From Gammaproteobacteria bacterium (GTDB lineage: Bacteria > Pseudomonadota > Gammaproteobacteria > Steroidobacterales > Woeseiaceae), in contig JAOTVR010000027.1 in assembly GCA_029863305.1 (NCBI GenBank), positions 1 to 39,583 on the forward strand: a stretch of DNA of 39,583 nt, read 5' to 3'. Positions 31,831 through 39,583 of the stretch are shown here, one piece after another. A program made the position numbers and the translations under genes. The number at the start of each line of letters is the position of its first letter. Positions within the stretch are counted from its first letter, which is position 1. The notes below the pieces were generated by a model. It searched no databases. It was not told the DNA's origin and saw nothing but the letters and a program-made list of their open reading frames with translations.

Positions 31831-32763
31831 ATGCCTGACTTTCACGAAATAAGCCGCAGAAGATTTCTGGCGCAAAGCGCAGCTCTTGCTGCGGCCGCGT
31901 CACTGCCGCTTGCATCGTGTGCGGAGGAATCGATGCGCACTCGTCGGATACCCGGCACCGACGAAGCTTTGCCTGTCGTCGGGCTGGGGGCGCCTCTGCC
32001 CTTTGTCGAGTTGCCGCCCGAAGGAAGGGATCTGCCGAAAGCGCTTATCCAGACTATGGTGGACATGGGTGGCAGGCTGATCGACACGCCCGCTTTTTTC
32101 CGGCCTGACGTGCCGGTGATCGGCGAACTCCTTACGGAGATGGGTCTGCAACAGGAGCTATTCCTGACCGGAAAGATCACCGTAAACGGCAAGGAGGAGG
32201 GCATTGCACACCTCGAGAAAACGGTTGCAAATCTGAACAAGCGGCCCATGGATCTCCTGATGGTTCACAATATGCGGGAGATGGATCTGCACTGGCCGAC
32301 GCTCAAAGAATGGCAGGCGGCTGGCAGAGTGCGATACATCGGTGTCAGCCTGGCGAGAACCACCGATTACTCGCAGCTGGAGGGATTTATGAAAGCTGAG
32401 AGACCTGATTTCATCATGGTTCGCTATTCGATCCATCATCCGCATTCCGGCGAACGCATCCTGCCCCTTGCCGAAGACAGCGGCATCGCAGTCATCGGTG
32501 TCGAGGCATTCAAGACTAATGACGATGGTGGTTTTTTTGGTCTGGTGGCCGGCAAGCAATTACCGCAATGGGCGGCCGAATTCGATTGCGAGTCATGGGC
32601 ACAGTTCTCACTCAAATACATGCTGTCCAATCCGGCCCTGACCTGTGTTGTGACAGAAACCAGCAAGGTCAAACACGTTGTGGACAATATGCGGGCCGGG
32701 TACGGTCGGCTCCCTGATATGGCAACTCGTCAACGTATGAGGGAGCATGTGCTCTCGTTGTAA
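31831..32763 (+). CDS. Tat-exported aldo/keto-reductase-like lipoprotein
   Basis: 310 residues from ATG 31831 (GGAGG 5 bases upstream; an in-frame TTG at 31819 is less likely). The signal region has SRRRFL followed by a hydrophobic stretch ending in LASC, a good lipobox with Cys30, so it may be a Tat-exported lipoprotein. The AKR barrel follows: Asp85, Lys115 (LFLTGKI) and His146 (LLMVH) of the tetrad are present, while the position of the catalytic Tyr appears to be Phe90. It is a paralogue of the protein at 262-1161, sharing WAAEFDC, SWAQFSLK and a similar C-terminal cofactor-loop region. It directly follows a TonB receptor and its terminator. Confidence 0.85.
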   Translation: MPDFHEISRRRFLAQSAALAAAASLPLASCAEESMRTRRIPGTDEALPVVGLGAPLPFVELPPEGRDLPKALIQTMVDMGGRLIDTPAFFRPDVPVIGELLTEMGLQQELFLTGKITVNGKEEGIAHLEKTVANLNKRPMDLLMVHNMREMDLHWPTLKEWQAAGRVRYIGVSLARTTDYSQLEGFMKAERPDFIMVRYSIHHPHSGERILPLAEDSGIAVIGVEAFKTNDDGGFFGLVAGKQLPQWAAEFDCESWAQFSLKYMLSNPALTCVVTETSKVKHVVDNMRAGYGRLPDMATRQRMREHVLSL

Positions 32764-32828
32764 TTCTGGACTCCTCTCGTGCCGCGACATCTGGCGTATT
32801 TTCGACAGGATGACTTAGGGTCGTTTTT

Positions 32829-33503
32829 GTGAAACGGCATCTCGCCATTGGCGATATCCATGGTTGTATCAATGCACTGTCGTCTCTCATTGACTATGTC
32901 GCTCCCCGGCCGGACGACACAATCGTCTCATTGGGCGACTACGTCGATCGCGGACCGGATTCTCGCGCGGTCCTGGATTTTGTCATCGAGTTGGGCAAGA
33001 CGCACACGCTTGTCCCGCTGCGGGGCAATCATGAAATCATGATGCTCGATTCACGCGAGATGAACAGCTGGTATGAGGCCTGGCTGGGTTATGGGGGCGA
33101 AGCGACGCTACTTTCCTATTCACCGGCTGCAGATATTGAAGGATCGTTTGCCGACATTCCTGACGCGCACATCGACTTTCTTGAAAATGAGCTCGTGTCT
33201 TACTACGAATGTGACTCGCACTTTTTCGTCCACGCATTCGCTGATGCCAATGTTGCTCTGGACGATCAAACTGATGCAACGCTCTATTGGCGCAAGTACA
33301 AGGATCCGCAACCACATTGTTCCGGCAAGATCATGGTCTGCGGCCATACAGCGCAACGAACCGGACTACCACTCAACGACGGTCATTCCATATGTATTGA
33401 TACGTGGGCACATGGGGAGGGTTGGCTGACCTGTCTTGACGTCGAGTCAGGAATGATCTGGCAGGCCAACGAGGCAGGCGAAACTCGCAGTTCTGAAATC
33501 TAG
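32829..33503 (+). CDS. Metallophosphoesterase, PPP-type (serine/threonine phosphatase-like)
   Basis: 224 residues. All PPP signature motifs are present in order: GDIHG near residue 8, GDYVDRGPDS near 36, GNHE near 66, and a late VCGHT. These bind two metals for phosphate-ester hydrolysis; substrates in small bacterial PPPs include phosphoproteins and dinucleoside tetraphosphates. GTG at 32829 has AGGG about 8 bases upstream. Its stop overlaps that of the converging SixA-like gene (CTAG). Cytoplasmic. Confidence 0.88.
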   Translation: MKRHLAIGDIHGCINALSSLIDYVAPRPDDTIVSLGDYVDRGPDSRAVLDFVIELGKTHTLVPLRGNHEIMMLDSREMNSWYEAWLGYGGEATLLSYSPAADIEGSFADIPDAHIDFLENELVSYYECDSHFFVHAFADANVALDDQTDATLYWRKYKDPQPHCSGKIMVCGHTAQRTGLPLNDGHSICIDTWAHGEGWLTCLDVESGMIWQANEAGETRSSEI

Positions 33504-33997
33504 AACTGGTCCACGAAATTGGCGGCGCGTTTCACGTTGCTGCCGTCCCGGCTTTGCTGCCAGAGGATCTTTCCGGCACCTTGTTCGGGCTTTTTGACAT
33601 CGATCGCGAGCAGGCTACCGTTGGGAATCAGGATATCCTCACCCGTCAGCCACAAGACGAGGATGCTTGTGCAGGATTGGTGGCTGCTCACAAGAATATC
33701 GCCGCCGCCGAAGTCGAGGTCATTCACGAAGTTCACGATCTCAGGCAACCTGGAGCCGGTCTTCAGGTAGGGAGATTCTTCAATCGACCCTGCGAATCCG
33801 ATCAGGCGTTTGGCCACGTAGAGTGTTTGCCTGACGCGCTTGAGCGGACTGGAATAGATGCGCGTTACGCCACGCAAGTCGTCGCGCCGAAGATTTACGA
33901 CATTCTCGACTTCGGTAACACCCGTATCGGTGAGTTCGCGGTCTTCATCGGCATCCGCATTCGAGGTCATGCCATGGCGAAGAACGAAAATCTTCAT
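33500..33997 (-). CDS. SixA-like histidine phosphatase
   Basis: 165 residues, SixA size. The phosphoglycerate-mutase-like core is clear: LRHGMTSNAD at the start (phosphohistidine), LTDTGVTEVENV, YSSPLKRVRQT, and the second His in LVSSHQS. SixA-type enzymes dephosphorylate phosphohistidine on phosphorelay or PTS proteins; the target here is unknown. ATG at 33997 lies 18 bases downstream of the Gfo/Idh gene on the same strand, so they are probably co-transcribed. Confidence 0.85.
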   Translation of the reverse strand: MKIFVLRHGMTSNADADEDRELTDTGVTEVENVVNLRRDDLRGVTRIYSSPLKRVRQTLYVAKRLIGFAGSIEESPYLKTGSRLPEIVNFVNDLDFGGGDILVSSHQSCTSILVLWLTGEDILIPNGSLLAIDVKKPEQGAGKILWQQSRDGSNVKRAANFVDQF

Positions 33998-34015
33998 TGA
34001 ATCCAGCTGGTAATT

Positions 34016-35038
34016 TCAGACTTTTTCCGCTTGGCCGCTGGCTGCCGACTTGACGATGGCTTCTGTGACCGCGGCACAATGAACGGTTTCCTCGTTCGAG
34101 ATGATGTACGGCTCGCCGCCTTCCGCCGCACGGGCAAACGCGTCGAGCGCGGCGCGCGCCACATCAAACGACGCAGCATCCCAGGTTTCGGCGGGACCCT
34201 TGATCGGCTTGTAGGTGCAATTGCCAAACAGTTTGAAGCGGCGCTCCTCAGACGGCGCGCCTGCAACGTGCGTCATGCCCTCGAGCTTGACGAAACCATT
34301 GGAGCCGTATATCTGAAAATTGAAACCGCCGCCTGTTGCCGTCATTGTCGACAGGTATCCCGACATACCGTCTTTCATGCGAAACAATACGGACGTTGTA
34401 TCGTCGGCATCGACTTCCACGACACGTCGAAAACTCTGCGCATAGACCTGATCGATCTCGCCGCACAAGTCGATGAAACCATCGATGGCATGAACACCCA
34501 TCGGTGTCAGGCCTCCGCAAGGCGTTTCGTCCCTGCTGGCGCGCCATGCGTCCGGTTTCAGGAACAGGCCGTTTGGAAAGGTCATCGTCGCCTCACAGTG
34601 CAATATCGTCCCCAGTTCGCCGGAGTTGATCCTTTCACGGAGCCTGGTGATCTCCGGATGAAACCGACGGTTGTAACCCACACCAATCGTAACGCCGGCC
34701 TTCTCGCACGCCGCCACCGCGCTCGCGGCATCCGCGTGCGTCAGTGCGAAGGGCTTCTCGCAGAAGACATGCTTGCCGTTCTGCGCAGCGGCGATGGTCT
34801 GCGCGCTGTGCATCGAGTTTGGCGTCACCAGGACTACGGCGTCGATCGTCGGATCGGCGATGATGTCCTCCCAGGACTCCCGGAGTTCAAGATTGTGCTC
34901 TTTGGCAAAAGCCCTGGCGTCGTCGGACAGGCTGCGAGTCGTTGCGGCAACGAAGCGAATGTGCTCGCTGACGCCCGAAACGGCTTCGACGAGGGTCTTT
35001 CCCCACCATCCGAGACCGATGATTGCGGCATTGATCAT
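34016..35038 (-). CDS. Gfo/Idh/MocA-family NAD(P)-dependent oxidoreductase
   Basis: 340 residues. The N-terminal Rossmann fold starts IIGLGWWGKTLVEA; the family motif is FCEKPFALT, and the C-terminal substrate domain contains GGLTPMGVHAIDGFIDL with the catalytic-region His. Members oxidise or reduce sugars, inositols or related polyols. The ATG at 35038 has a weak GAG upstream. It is divergent from the DoxX gene, with a perfect palindrome between them. It is co-directional with the SixA-like gene. Confidence 0.9.
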   Translation of the reverse strand: MINAAIIGLGWWGKTLVEAVSGVSEHIRFVAATTRSLSDDARAFAKEHNLELRESWEDIIADPTIDAVVLVTPNSMHSAQTIAAAQNGKHVFCEKPFALTHADAASAVAACEKAGVTIGVGYNRRFHPEITRLRERINSGELGTILHCEATMTFPNGLFLKPDAWRASRDETPCGGLTPMGVHAIDGFIDLCGEIDQVYAQSFRRVVEVDADDTTSVLFRMKDGMSGYLSTMTATGGGFNFQIYGSNGFVKLEGMTHVAGAPSEERRFKLFGNCTYKPIKGPAETWDAASFDVARAALDAFARAAEGGEPYIISNEETVHCAAVTEAIVKSAASGQAEKV

Positions 35039-35144
35039 TGTTCTTGCTCAACTGTTAGCGGGCCATTACTGTTCTGACGGCCGCGAATGAATCGCCTGAA
35101 TCGCCAGCGCGGTCAGTATATCGCTAAAATGCCGGTATTCCACA

Positions 35145-35158
35145 TTTAATCGATTAAA
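35145..35158. promoter_or_regulatory. Perfect palindrome TTTAATCGATTAAA
   Basis: A 14-base perfect palindrome with a central CG, ending 7 bases before the DoxX ATG and about 105 bases upstream of the divergent Gfo/Idh start. Palindromes with central CG are typical of LacI-type operators, which often control sugar dehydrogenases of the Gfo/Idh family, but no LacI gene is present in the window. Confidence 0.5.
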
Positions 35159-35165
35159 ATGGGTT

Positions 35166-35579
35166 ATGACATTGATTGAACCGCCGCTCATGTCCTGGGC
35201 ATTGCTCATCGGCCGAATCTGTCTCGCGATGCCTTTCCTGGTCAGCGGCCTGCACAAGGGCATCTGCTATCGCAAGGCGCTGGAGGAGTTTCGCGTGGCC
35301 CGGGTGGGGTTCGTGGAAATTACCCTGCCTGCGACGGTCGCGCTGCACCTGACTGCATCGATCTGTTTGATTCTTGGTATCTTTGTCGCCGAGTCGGCGT
35401 TGCTACTCGCAGTATTCACAATGGTTGCAACGATCAAGGTGCATCATTTCTGGCGCATGTCCGGCATGCAGAGGCTCGTCATCAGTCGTGTCGCGATGGC
35501 GAATCTGGGCGTGGTGGGCGGCCTGCTTATCGTGGCCGTTACCGGGCCAGGTCGATTCGCTCTCGGATGGCCGGGCTGA
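35166..35579 (+). CDS. DoxX-family membrane protein
   Basis: 137 residues with four predicted helices (WALLIGRICLAMPFLVSG, ITLPATVALHLTASICLILG, ESALLLAVFTMVATI, ANLGVVGGLLIVAVTG). The GR...F..SG..K pattern in the first helix is the DoxX signature. DoxX-like proteins are inner-membrane subunits or partners of oxidoreductases, often of unknown function. ATG 35166 lacks a clear ribosome site; ATG 35190 (MSWALL) is an alternative. It is divergent from the Gfo/Idh gene. Confidence 0.8.
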   Translation: MTLIEPPLMSWALLIGRICLAMPFLVSGLHKGICYRKALEEFRVARVGFVEITLPATVALHLTASICLILGIFVAESALLLAVFTMVATIKVHHFWRMSGMQRLVISRVAMANLGVVGGLLIVAVTGPGRFALGWPG

Positions 35580-35678
35580 CTCGCCAACTGCGCAGAGGCG
35601 CTAGCGTGCTGCAGATTGCTGCGCTGAAATGCTACCGAAAAATCGATACGTGCCGTAACATCCCGGATCTGTCGATAA

Positions 35679-36725
35679 ATGATCAGAGCATTGCCATTGA
35701 ATAATCAAACAGGGCAGCTGGCCGCTGCCATTGAAAACGCCACAACGCCGAATACCGAGACGCGTCTGCAGTTGTACCGCCAAATGCAGGCCTGTCGCAT
35801 GATGGAACAACGTGCCTACGACCTGTTCATGCAGAACCTGATCAAAGGTACGTCGCACCTGGCGCTGGGTCAGGAGGCCGTGGCGGCTGGGTTCGGCACT
35901 GCGATGCGCGAGGATGACTACAGTTTTTGCACGTATCGCGGCCATAACCATACGCTGGTGCGTGGCGCGTCGATGACCGGCATTCTCGGTGAGCTTATGG
36001 GACGGGAATGCGGCTTGTTGCGCGGCAAGGGCGGCTCCATGCACCTGATGGATGCGAAAAGAGGGGCGATGGGCTCGTACGCGATCATCGGGGCGCATAT
36101 GCCAATTGCAGCCGGCGCAGCGTGGTCCGCACAATACCGCGAGTCGGGACAGGTCGCCGTGTGCTTCTTTGGCGACGGCACGACGAACATCGGCGCGTTT
36201 CATGAGTCGTTGAACTTCGCAGCGATCTGGGATCTGCCGGTGGTGTATGTCTGTGAGAACAACCTCTATATGGAGTACACACCGATTGGCGAGGTCACCG
36301 CCGTGCCGAATCCGGGCGCCGATCGTGCCTCCGCCTATGGCCTCGAACCGGTGCTGATCGATGGCAACGACGCCGATCTGGTCTATAACGTCGCCGTTGC
36401 TGCTCTCCAAAAAGCGCGGACTGGCGATGGTCCCAGCCTGATAGAAGTGCAAACGTATCGCCACGGCGGTCATTCTCGCGCAGATCCGGGAAAGTACCGC
36501 CCGGATGAGGAAGTCGCCGCGTGGATGAAACGTGATCCGGTCATTACCTATCGGCAGCGCCTCCTCGACGATGGCATCGAGGTAGCAGCGATCGAAGCGA
36601 TCGAGGCCGAACAAGCTGCACGCGTGGACGCAGCCGAAGAGACGGCGCGCAACAGCGGACCGCCGCCGCTGGAGATTGCCGAAATCGATGTCTGGGCGGA
36701 CGGGAGTTCGACATGGCGCAACTGA
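35679..36725 (+). CDS. 2-oxoacid (pyruvate/acetoin-type) dehydrogenase E1 alpha subunit
   Basis: 348 residues. E1-alpha features are LYRQMQACRMMEQRAYDLF, YRGHNHTLVRG, RGKGGSMHL, the thiamine-diphosphate motif GDGTTNIGAFHESLNF through VCENN, and the phosphorylation-loop-like RHGGHSRADPGKYR. With E1 beta it decarboxylates a 2-oxoacid and passes the acyl unit to lipoate on E2. The start is uncertain: ATG 35679 has a weak GGAT only, and TTG codons at 35691 and 35697 are possible. The 3' end overlaps E1 beta by 13 bases. Pyruvate and acetoin forms cannot be told apart by eye. Confidence 0.9.
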   Translation: MIRALPLNNQTGQLAAAIENATTPNTETRLQLYRQMQACRMMEQRAYDLFMQNLIKGTSHLALGQEAVAAGFGTAMREDDYSFCTYRGHNHTLVRGASMTGILGELMGRECGLLRGKGGSMHLMDAKRGAMGSYAIIGAHMPIAAGAAWSAQYRESGQVAVCFFGDGTTNIGAFHESLNFAAIWDLPVVYVCENNLYMEYTPIGEVTAVPNPGADRASAYGLEPVLIDGNDADLVYNVAVAALQKARTGDGPSLIEVQTYRHGGHSRADPGKYRPDEEVAAWMKRDPVITYRQRLLDDGIEVAAIEAIEAEQAARVDAAEETARNSGPPPLEIAEIDVWADGSSTWRN

Positions 36726-37690
36726 GTTATCGGGAGGCCGTTGCTGCCGGTATCGCGCAGGAGATGCGGCGCGACGACACGGTCGTGTTCATCGGCGAAG
36801 ATGTTGCTGCTGCCGGCGGCGTGTTCAAGACGACTGAAGGTCTGCAGGCCGAATTCGGCAAGTTGCGTGTGCGTGACACGCCGATCGCGGAGCAGGCGAT
36901 CATCGGCGCGACGATGGGTGCAGCCATGACGGGCCTTAAGCCGATCGCCGAGATCATGTTTTCGGATTTTTTCGCGGTGTGCTGGGACCTCGTCGTCAAC
37001 CAGATCGCGAAGACGCGTTTCATGACCGATGGCCAGTGTTCCTTTCCGCTGGTGATTCGAGCCGCAAACGGTGGTGGCGCGAGATTCGGTGCACAACACT
37101 CGCAGAGCGTCGAAAACTGGGCGATGGCGGTTCCGGGGCTCAAAGTGGTCGCACCGTCGAGCCCGGCCGACGTCAAAGGATTGCTTGCAGCGGCGATTCG
37201 GGACCCGGATCCGGTGCTGTTTTTTGAACAAAAATCGCTGTATGGAACAAAAGGTGATGTGCCTGAGGGTGAGCATGTCGTGCCGCTGGGCAAGGCGAAG
37301 GTCCTGAGGCAGGGCAGCGATGTCACAATCATTGCGTTGGCCGCGATGGTGCGGCGCGCGATGACGGCGGCCGATACCCTGCAGGCTGATCACGGAATTT
37401 CAGCCGAAGTCATCGATGTGCGTTCGCTTGTGCCCCTCGACACGACGACGATTTTCGAGTCGGTGTCCAAGACTGCGAGACTGGTCACTGTCGAAGAGAA
37501 TCCGCGGCTGTGCGGCTGGGGTGCGGAAGTGTCGTCTCTCGTGGCCGAGGAACTGTTCTGGGACCTCGAAGGACCAATCGTCCGCGTCACGACGCCGCAC
37601 ATACCCTTGCCATCAGCCGACGCGCTCGAAGACGCGGTCATGCCGAGCGCAGAGAAGGTCGTCGCCGCCGTACTCAAGCTTGTAGATTAA
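36713..37690 (+). CDS. 2-oxoacid dehydrogenase E1 beta subunit
   Basis: 325 residues, the usual length. The transketolase-like domain has FIGEDVAAAGGVFKTTEGL, DTPIAEQAIIGATMGAAMTG and ARFGAQHSQSVENW; the C-terminal transketolase domain has IDVRSLVPLDTTTIFESV and VEENPRLCGWGAE. GGGAG lies 6 bases before ATG 36713, inside the E1 alpha gene. It pairs with E1 alpha; the E2 gene follows after 9 bases, forming one operon. Confidence 0.93.
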   Translation: MAQLSYREAVAAGIAQEMRRDDTVVFIGEDVAAAGGVFKTTEGLQAEFGKLRVRDTPIAEQAIIGATMGAAMTGLKPIAEIMFSDFFAVCWDLVVNQIAKTRFMTDGQCSFPLVIRAANGGGARFGAQHSQSVENWAMAVPGLKVVAPSSPADVKGLLAAAIRDPDPVLFFEQKSLYGTKGDVPEGEHVVPLGKAKVLRQGSDVTIIALAAMVRRAMTAADTLQADHGISAEVIDVRSLVPLDTTTIFESVSKTARLVTVEENPRLCGWGAEVSSLVAEELFWDLEGPIVRVTTPHIPLPSADALEDAVMPSAEKVVAAVLKLVD

Positions 37691-37699
37691 GGAACGCGC

Positions 37700-38890
37700 A
37701 TGGATGTCCTGATGCCACAACTGGGTGAAACGGTTCTCGAGGGCACCGTTGCTATCTGGCACAAGAGCGCTGGTGACCCGGTCGAGAAGGGTGAGATGTT
37801 GCTCGATGTCGAGACTGACAAAGCCGCTACCGAGATAGTAGCCCCCGCGTCCGGCGTGCTGAGCAGTATCAATGTGCCGGAAGGCGAAACGGTCGATGTG
37901 GGCACGGTTCTGGCGGTCATTGCGGTTGAAGGCGAAGTAGCTGCGGAAACGGCACCGGCATCGGCTGCCGCAGTGACAGCACGCGATGCGCCGAAGTCGG
38001 CCCCGGCCGGACTGCCGGCCAGGTCGGGTGGCGGAAAAATATCACCGGCGGTCAGACGTCTGTTGAAACAGCACGGTCTCGACATTGCCGACATTGCGGG
38101 TTCGGGGCGCGATGGACGCGTAACACGTCAGGATGTTCTCGATCACATCGATACTGGTGCAAGCGCCGATAGCGCTGCTGCGACCGCAGATCGAATCGAA
38201 TTCGACCGGTTTCGGAAGATTACTGCCGAGCACATGGTGCGATCGAAAGCGACATCACCCCACGTGTTGCAGGCAATCGACGTCGACTTCACGGCGGTTG
38301 ATGCCGTTCGCACTGTCAAAAAAGACGATTGGAAAAAAGACAAGGGTTACTCACTGACATACCTGCCGTTCGTCGCGCGCGCCGTGTGTCTCGCACTGGC
38401 CGAATTCCCGAAAGTGAACGCCAGTGTGGATGGCGAGTCATTGCTCGTACACAAGGACATCAATCTCGCCATTGCCATCGATCTGAATCACGCAGGCCTG
38501 GTCGCGCCGGTCGTGCGAGATGCCGGATCGTCATCTGTGTCCGGTCTCGCGGAGTCATTCAATGACCTGGCAACACGCGCCAGGACAAAACGGCTGAGCG
38601 CAGACGATTTGCAGGGCGGTACCTACACTCTGTCCAATCCGGGGCCCTTCGGCACACTGTTTACTGCTCCAATTATCAACCAGCCGCAGGTAGGCATCCT
38701 CTCGTTGGACGCAGTCAAGAAGCGGGCGCACGTCGTCGAGAGCGATACTGGTGATTCGATTGAAATACGCCCTGTCGGCATACTGGCTCATTCGTTCGAT
38801 CATCGGGCGATCGATGGCGCGTACTCGGCAGCGTATTTGCAGAAGCTGAAAACGATCATCGAAGAGAGTGACTGGAACACGGAGTTTTAA
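37700..38890 (+). CDS. 2-oxoacid dehydrogenase E2, dihydrolipoamide acyltransferase
   Basis: 396 residues with the standard E2 layout: one N-terminal lipoyl domain (lipoyl-lysine in VETDKAAT, Lys41), an Ala/Pro-rich linker, a peripheral-subunit-binding domain (ISPAVRRLLKQHGLDIADI through GRVTRQDVLDHI), a second linker and the catalytic domain ending in SFDHRAIDGAYSAAYL with the active-site His. It transfers the acyl group from lipoate to CoA. AAGGA lies 6 bases before ATG 37700. No E3 gene is present after it in the window; a lipoprotein gene starts at the last base of its stop (TAATG). Confidence 0.93.
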   Translation: MDVLMPQLGETVLEGTVAIWHKSAGDPVEKGEMLLDVETDKAATEIVAPASGVLSSINVPEGETVDVGTVLAVIAVEGEVAAETAPASAAAVTARDAPKSAPAGLPARSGGGKISPAVRRLLKQHGLDIADIAGSGRDGRVTRQDVLDHIDTGASADSAAATADRIEFDRFRKITAEHMVRSKATSPHVLQAIDVDFTAVDAVRTVKKDDWKKDKGYSLTYLPFVARAVCLALAEFPKVNASVDGESLLVHKDINLAIAIDLNHAGLVAPVVRDAGSSSVSGLAESFNDLATRARTKRLSADDLQGGTYTLSNPGPFGTLFTAPIINQPQVGILSLDAVKKRAHVVESDTGDSIEIRPVGILAHSFDHRAIDGAYSAAYLQKLKTIIEESDWNTEF

Positions 38891-39583
38891 TGACTGTCGG
38901 CCTCCGCAGCTGTTTCGCGCTGCTGCTCACATTTGCGGCGCTGGCAGCGTGTGCAGGGTCTGCCGAGGTTGCATCAGACAATTGCCTGCAGGTTACCTTG
39001 ACGGGTACTCAAGGCGGGCCGCCGGCGGTAAACGGCCTTGCAGGGTCGGGCACCCTCGTGCAATACGGCGCGTCAGGCAATAACTGCAGCGACGTATTGT
39101 TGCAGTTTGATGCGGGGCGCGGCACGACAGAGAGGCTGTCGCAACTCGGCTATTCACCGAATAAGGTCGATGCAGTATTTCTTACCCACGTGCACTCCGA
39201 TCATACCGAGGGCCTGGCCGGCCTGTTGCAACTACGCTGGCATTTTCTGGGCGGCATGATCGATGTCGTCTGCAGCGCCGATGTCAAGACGGACCGACCG
39301 CCTCCCGCACGCACCATGAGCTGCAGGAATCTGCTCGAACACACAGCCGACGCGTTCATTCATGCCGGTGAAATCGCGCAACGCTACGCTGAAAACAACA
39401 AGCGACACCCGGATGGACCGAAAGGTATCGTTACAGTGCGGGAAGTCGGTCTGCCGCTGCCTGTTGAACCGGGCGCGATCGTCTGGAAATCGGGTGACGT
39501 CAAGGTCAGCGCCGTCGCAACGGCGCACGTTGCCGGGTCACTTGCTTATCGAGTCGATACGCCTGCCGGCAGCGTGGTCATCG
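38890..39583 (+). CDS. Metallo-beta-lactamase-fold lipoprotein, partial (runs off the right edge)
   Basis: The frame from ATG 38890 is open to the window end (231 codons). The signal peptide ends in a lipobox LAAC (Cys21). The metallo-beta-lactamase fold is shown by QFDAGRGTTERL and the zinc motif HVHSDH (His100, His102, Asp104, His105), as in RNase Z-like or arylsulfatase-type hydrolases. A late TAHVAGSLAYRV segment provides a further probable His ligand. It is attached to the periplasmic face of a membrane, unlike the cytoplasmic E2 whose stop it overlaps by one base. The pairing may be only positional. Substrate unknown; C-terminus missing. Confidence 0.82.
   Translation, partial: MTVGLRSCFALLLTFAALAACAGSAEVASDNCLQVTLTGTQGGPPAVNGLAGSGTLVQYGASGNNCSDVLLQFDAGRGTTERLSQLGYSPNKVDAVFLTHVHSDHTEGLAGLLQLRWHFLGGMIDVVCSADVKTDRPPPARTMSCRNLLEHTADAFIHAGEIAQRYAENNKRHPDGPKGIVTVREVGLPLPVEPGAIVWKSGDVKVSAVATAHVAGSLAYRVDTPAGSVVI

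Noticed and set aside
35601..36614. Long minus-strand frame opposite the E1 alpha gene (337 codons)
   Set aside because: It is antisense to a certain gene; the His/Arg/Gln-rich translation has no recognisable fold.
1..39583. CRISPR arrays, tRNA/rRNA genes, insertion sequences or prophage
   Set aside because: No regularly spaced repeats, transposase or integrase motifs, or cloverleaf-like sequences were noticed on reading both strands; a covariance-model scan was not possible.

Overview
The window looks like a chromosomal segment of a free-living, probably marine gammaproteobacterium. The grounds are two TonB-dependent receptors, a TRAP transporter, a TPR-sulfotransferase, Tat-exported proteins, many TTG/GTG starts, moderately high GC and very tight gene packing. 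A Woeseiaceae- or OM-clade-like relative is my guess from general resemblance only. I see no tRNA, rRNA, CRISPR array, insertion sequence, phage gene or integrase.

Layout. 0-2 kb: start of a lipoprotein gene (minus strand, cut by the edge), a Tat-exported aldo/keto-reductase-like protein, and an NDUFA9-type SDR protein. 2.2-7.4 kb: an overlapping pair made of an NAD(P)H/FAD/Fe-S oxidoreductase and a NifJ-type 2-oxoacid:ferredoxin oxidoreductase. 7.4-10.5 kb: a glutathione transferase with a coupled membrane protein, a CigR/RcnB-like secreted protein, and a small outer-membrane barrel. 10.5-17.2 kb: an organic-acid module. A minus-strand operon (FCD-type GntR regulator, beta-hydroxyacid dehydrogenase, GST) diverges from a DctPQM TRAP transporter and a CaiB-type CoA-transferase. 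17.2-28.9 kb: an amine/amino-acid module with an omega-aminotransferase and APC permease, a divergent TPR-sulfotransferase, a TonB receptor overlapping a glutamine-synthetase-like ligase, and a minus-strand operon of M24 hydrolase, beta-decarboxylating dehydrogenase (apparent CTG start) and LuxR regulator. 28.9-32.8 kb: a 440-base AT-rich divergent control region with two long inverted repeats, a second TonB receptor, a terminator, and a second Tat-exported aldo/keto reductase that looks like a lipoprotein. 32.8-35.6 kb: a PPP-type phosphatase, a SixA-like histidine phosphatase, a Gfo/Idh/MocA oxidoreductase and a DoxX protein. 35.7-39.6 kb: E1alpha-E1beta-E2 of a 2-oxoacid dehydrogenase complex, then a metallo-beta-lactamase-fold lipoprotein cut by the edge.

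How they may work together (inference). Substrates enter through the TonB receptors, TRAP transporter and APC permease. They are processed by CoA transfer, transamination, gamma-glutamylation or beta-decarboxylation and feed the 2-oxoacid pool. That pool is oxidised either by the NAD-linked E1/E2 complex or by the NifJ-type enzyme, whose overlapping partner could pass electrons to NAD(P)+. The points most worth testing are the exported AKR paralogues with lost catalytic residues, the 2-oxoacid:NAD(P) oxidoreductase pair, the inverted-repeat sites in the regulatory gaps, the CTG start, and the M24 protein with an Asp-to-Cys change in its metal site.
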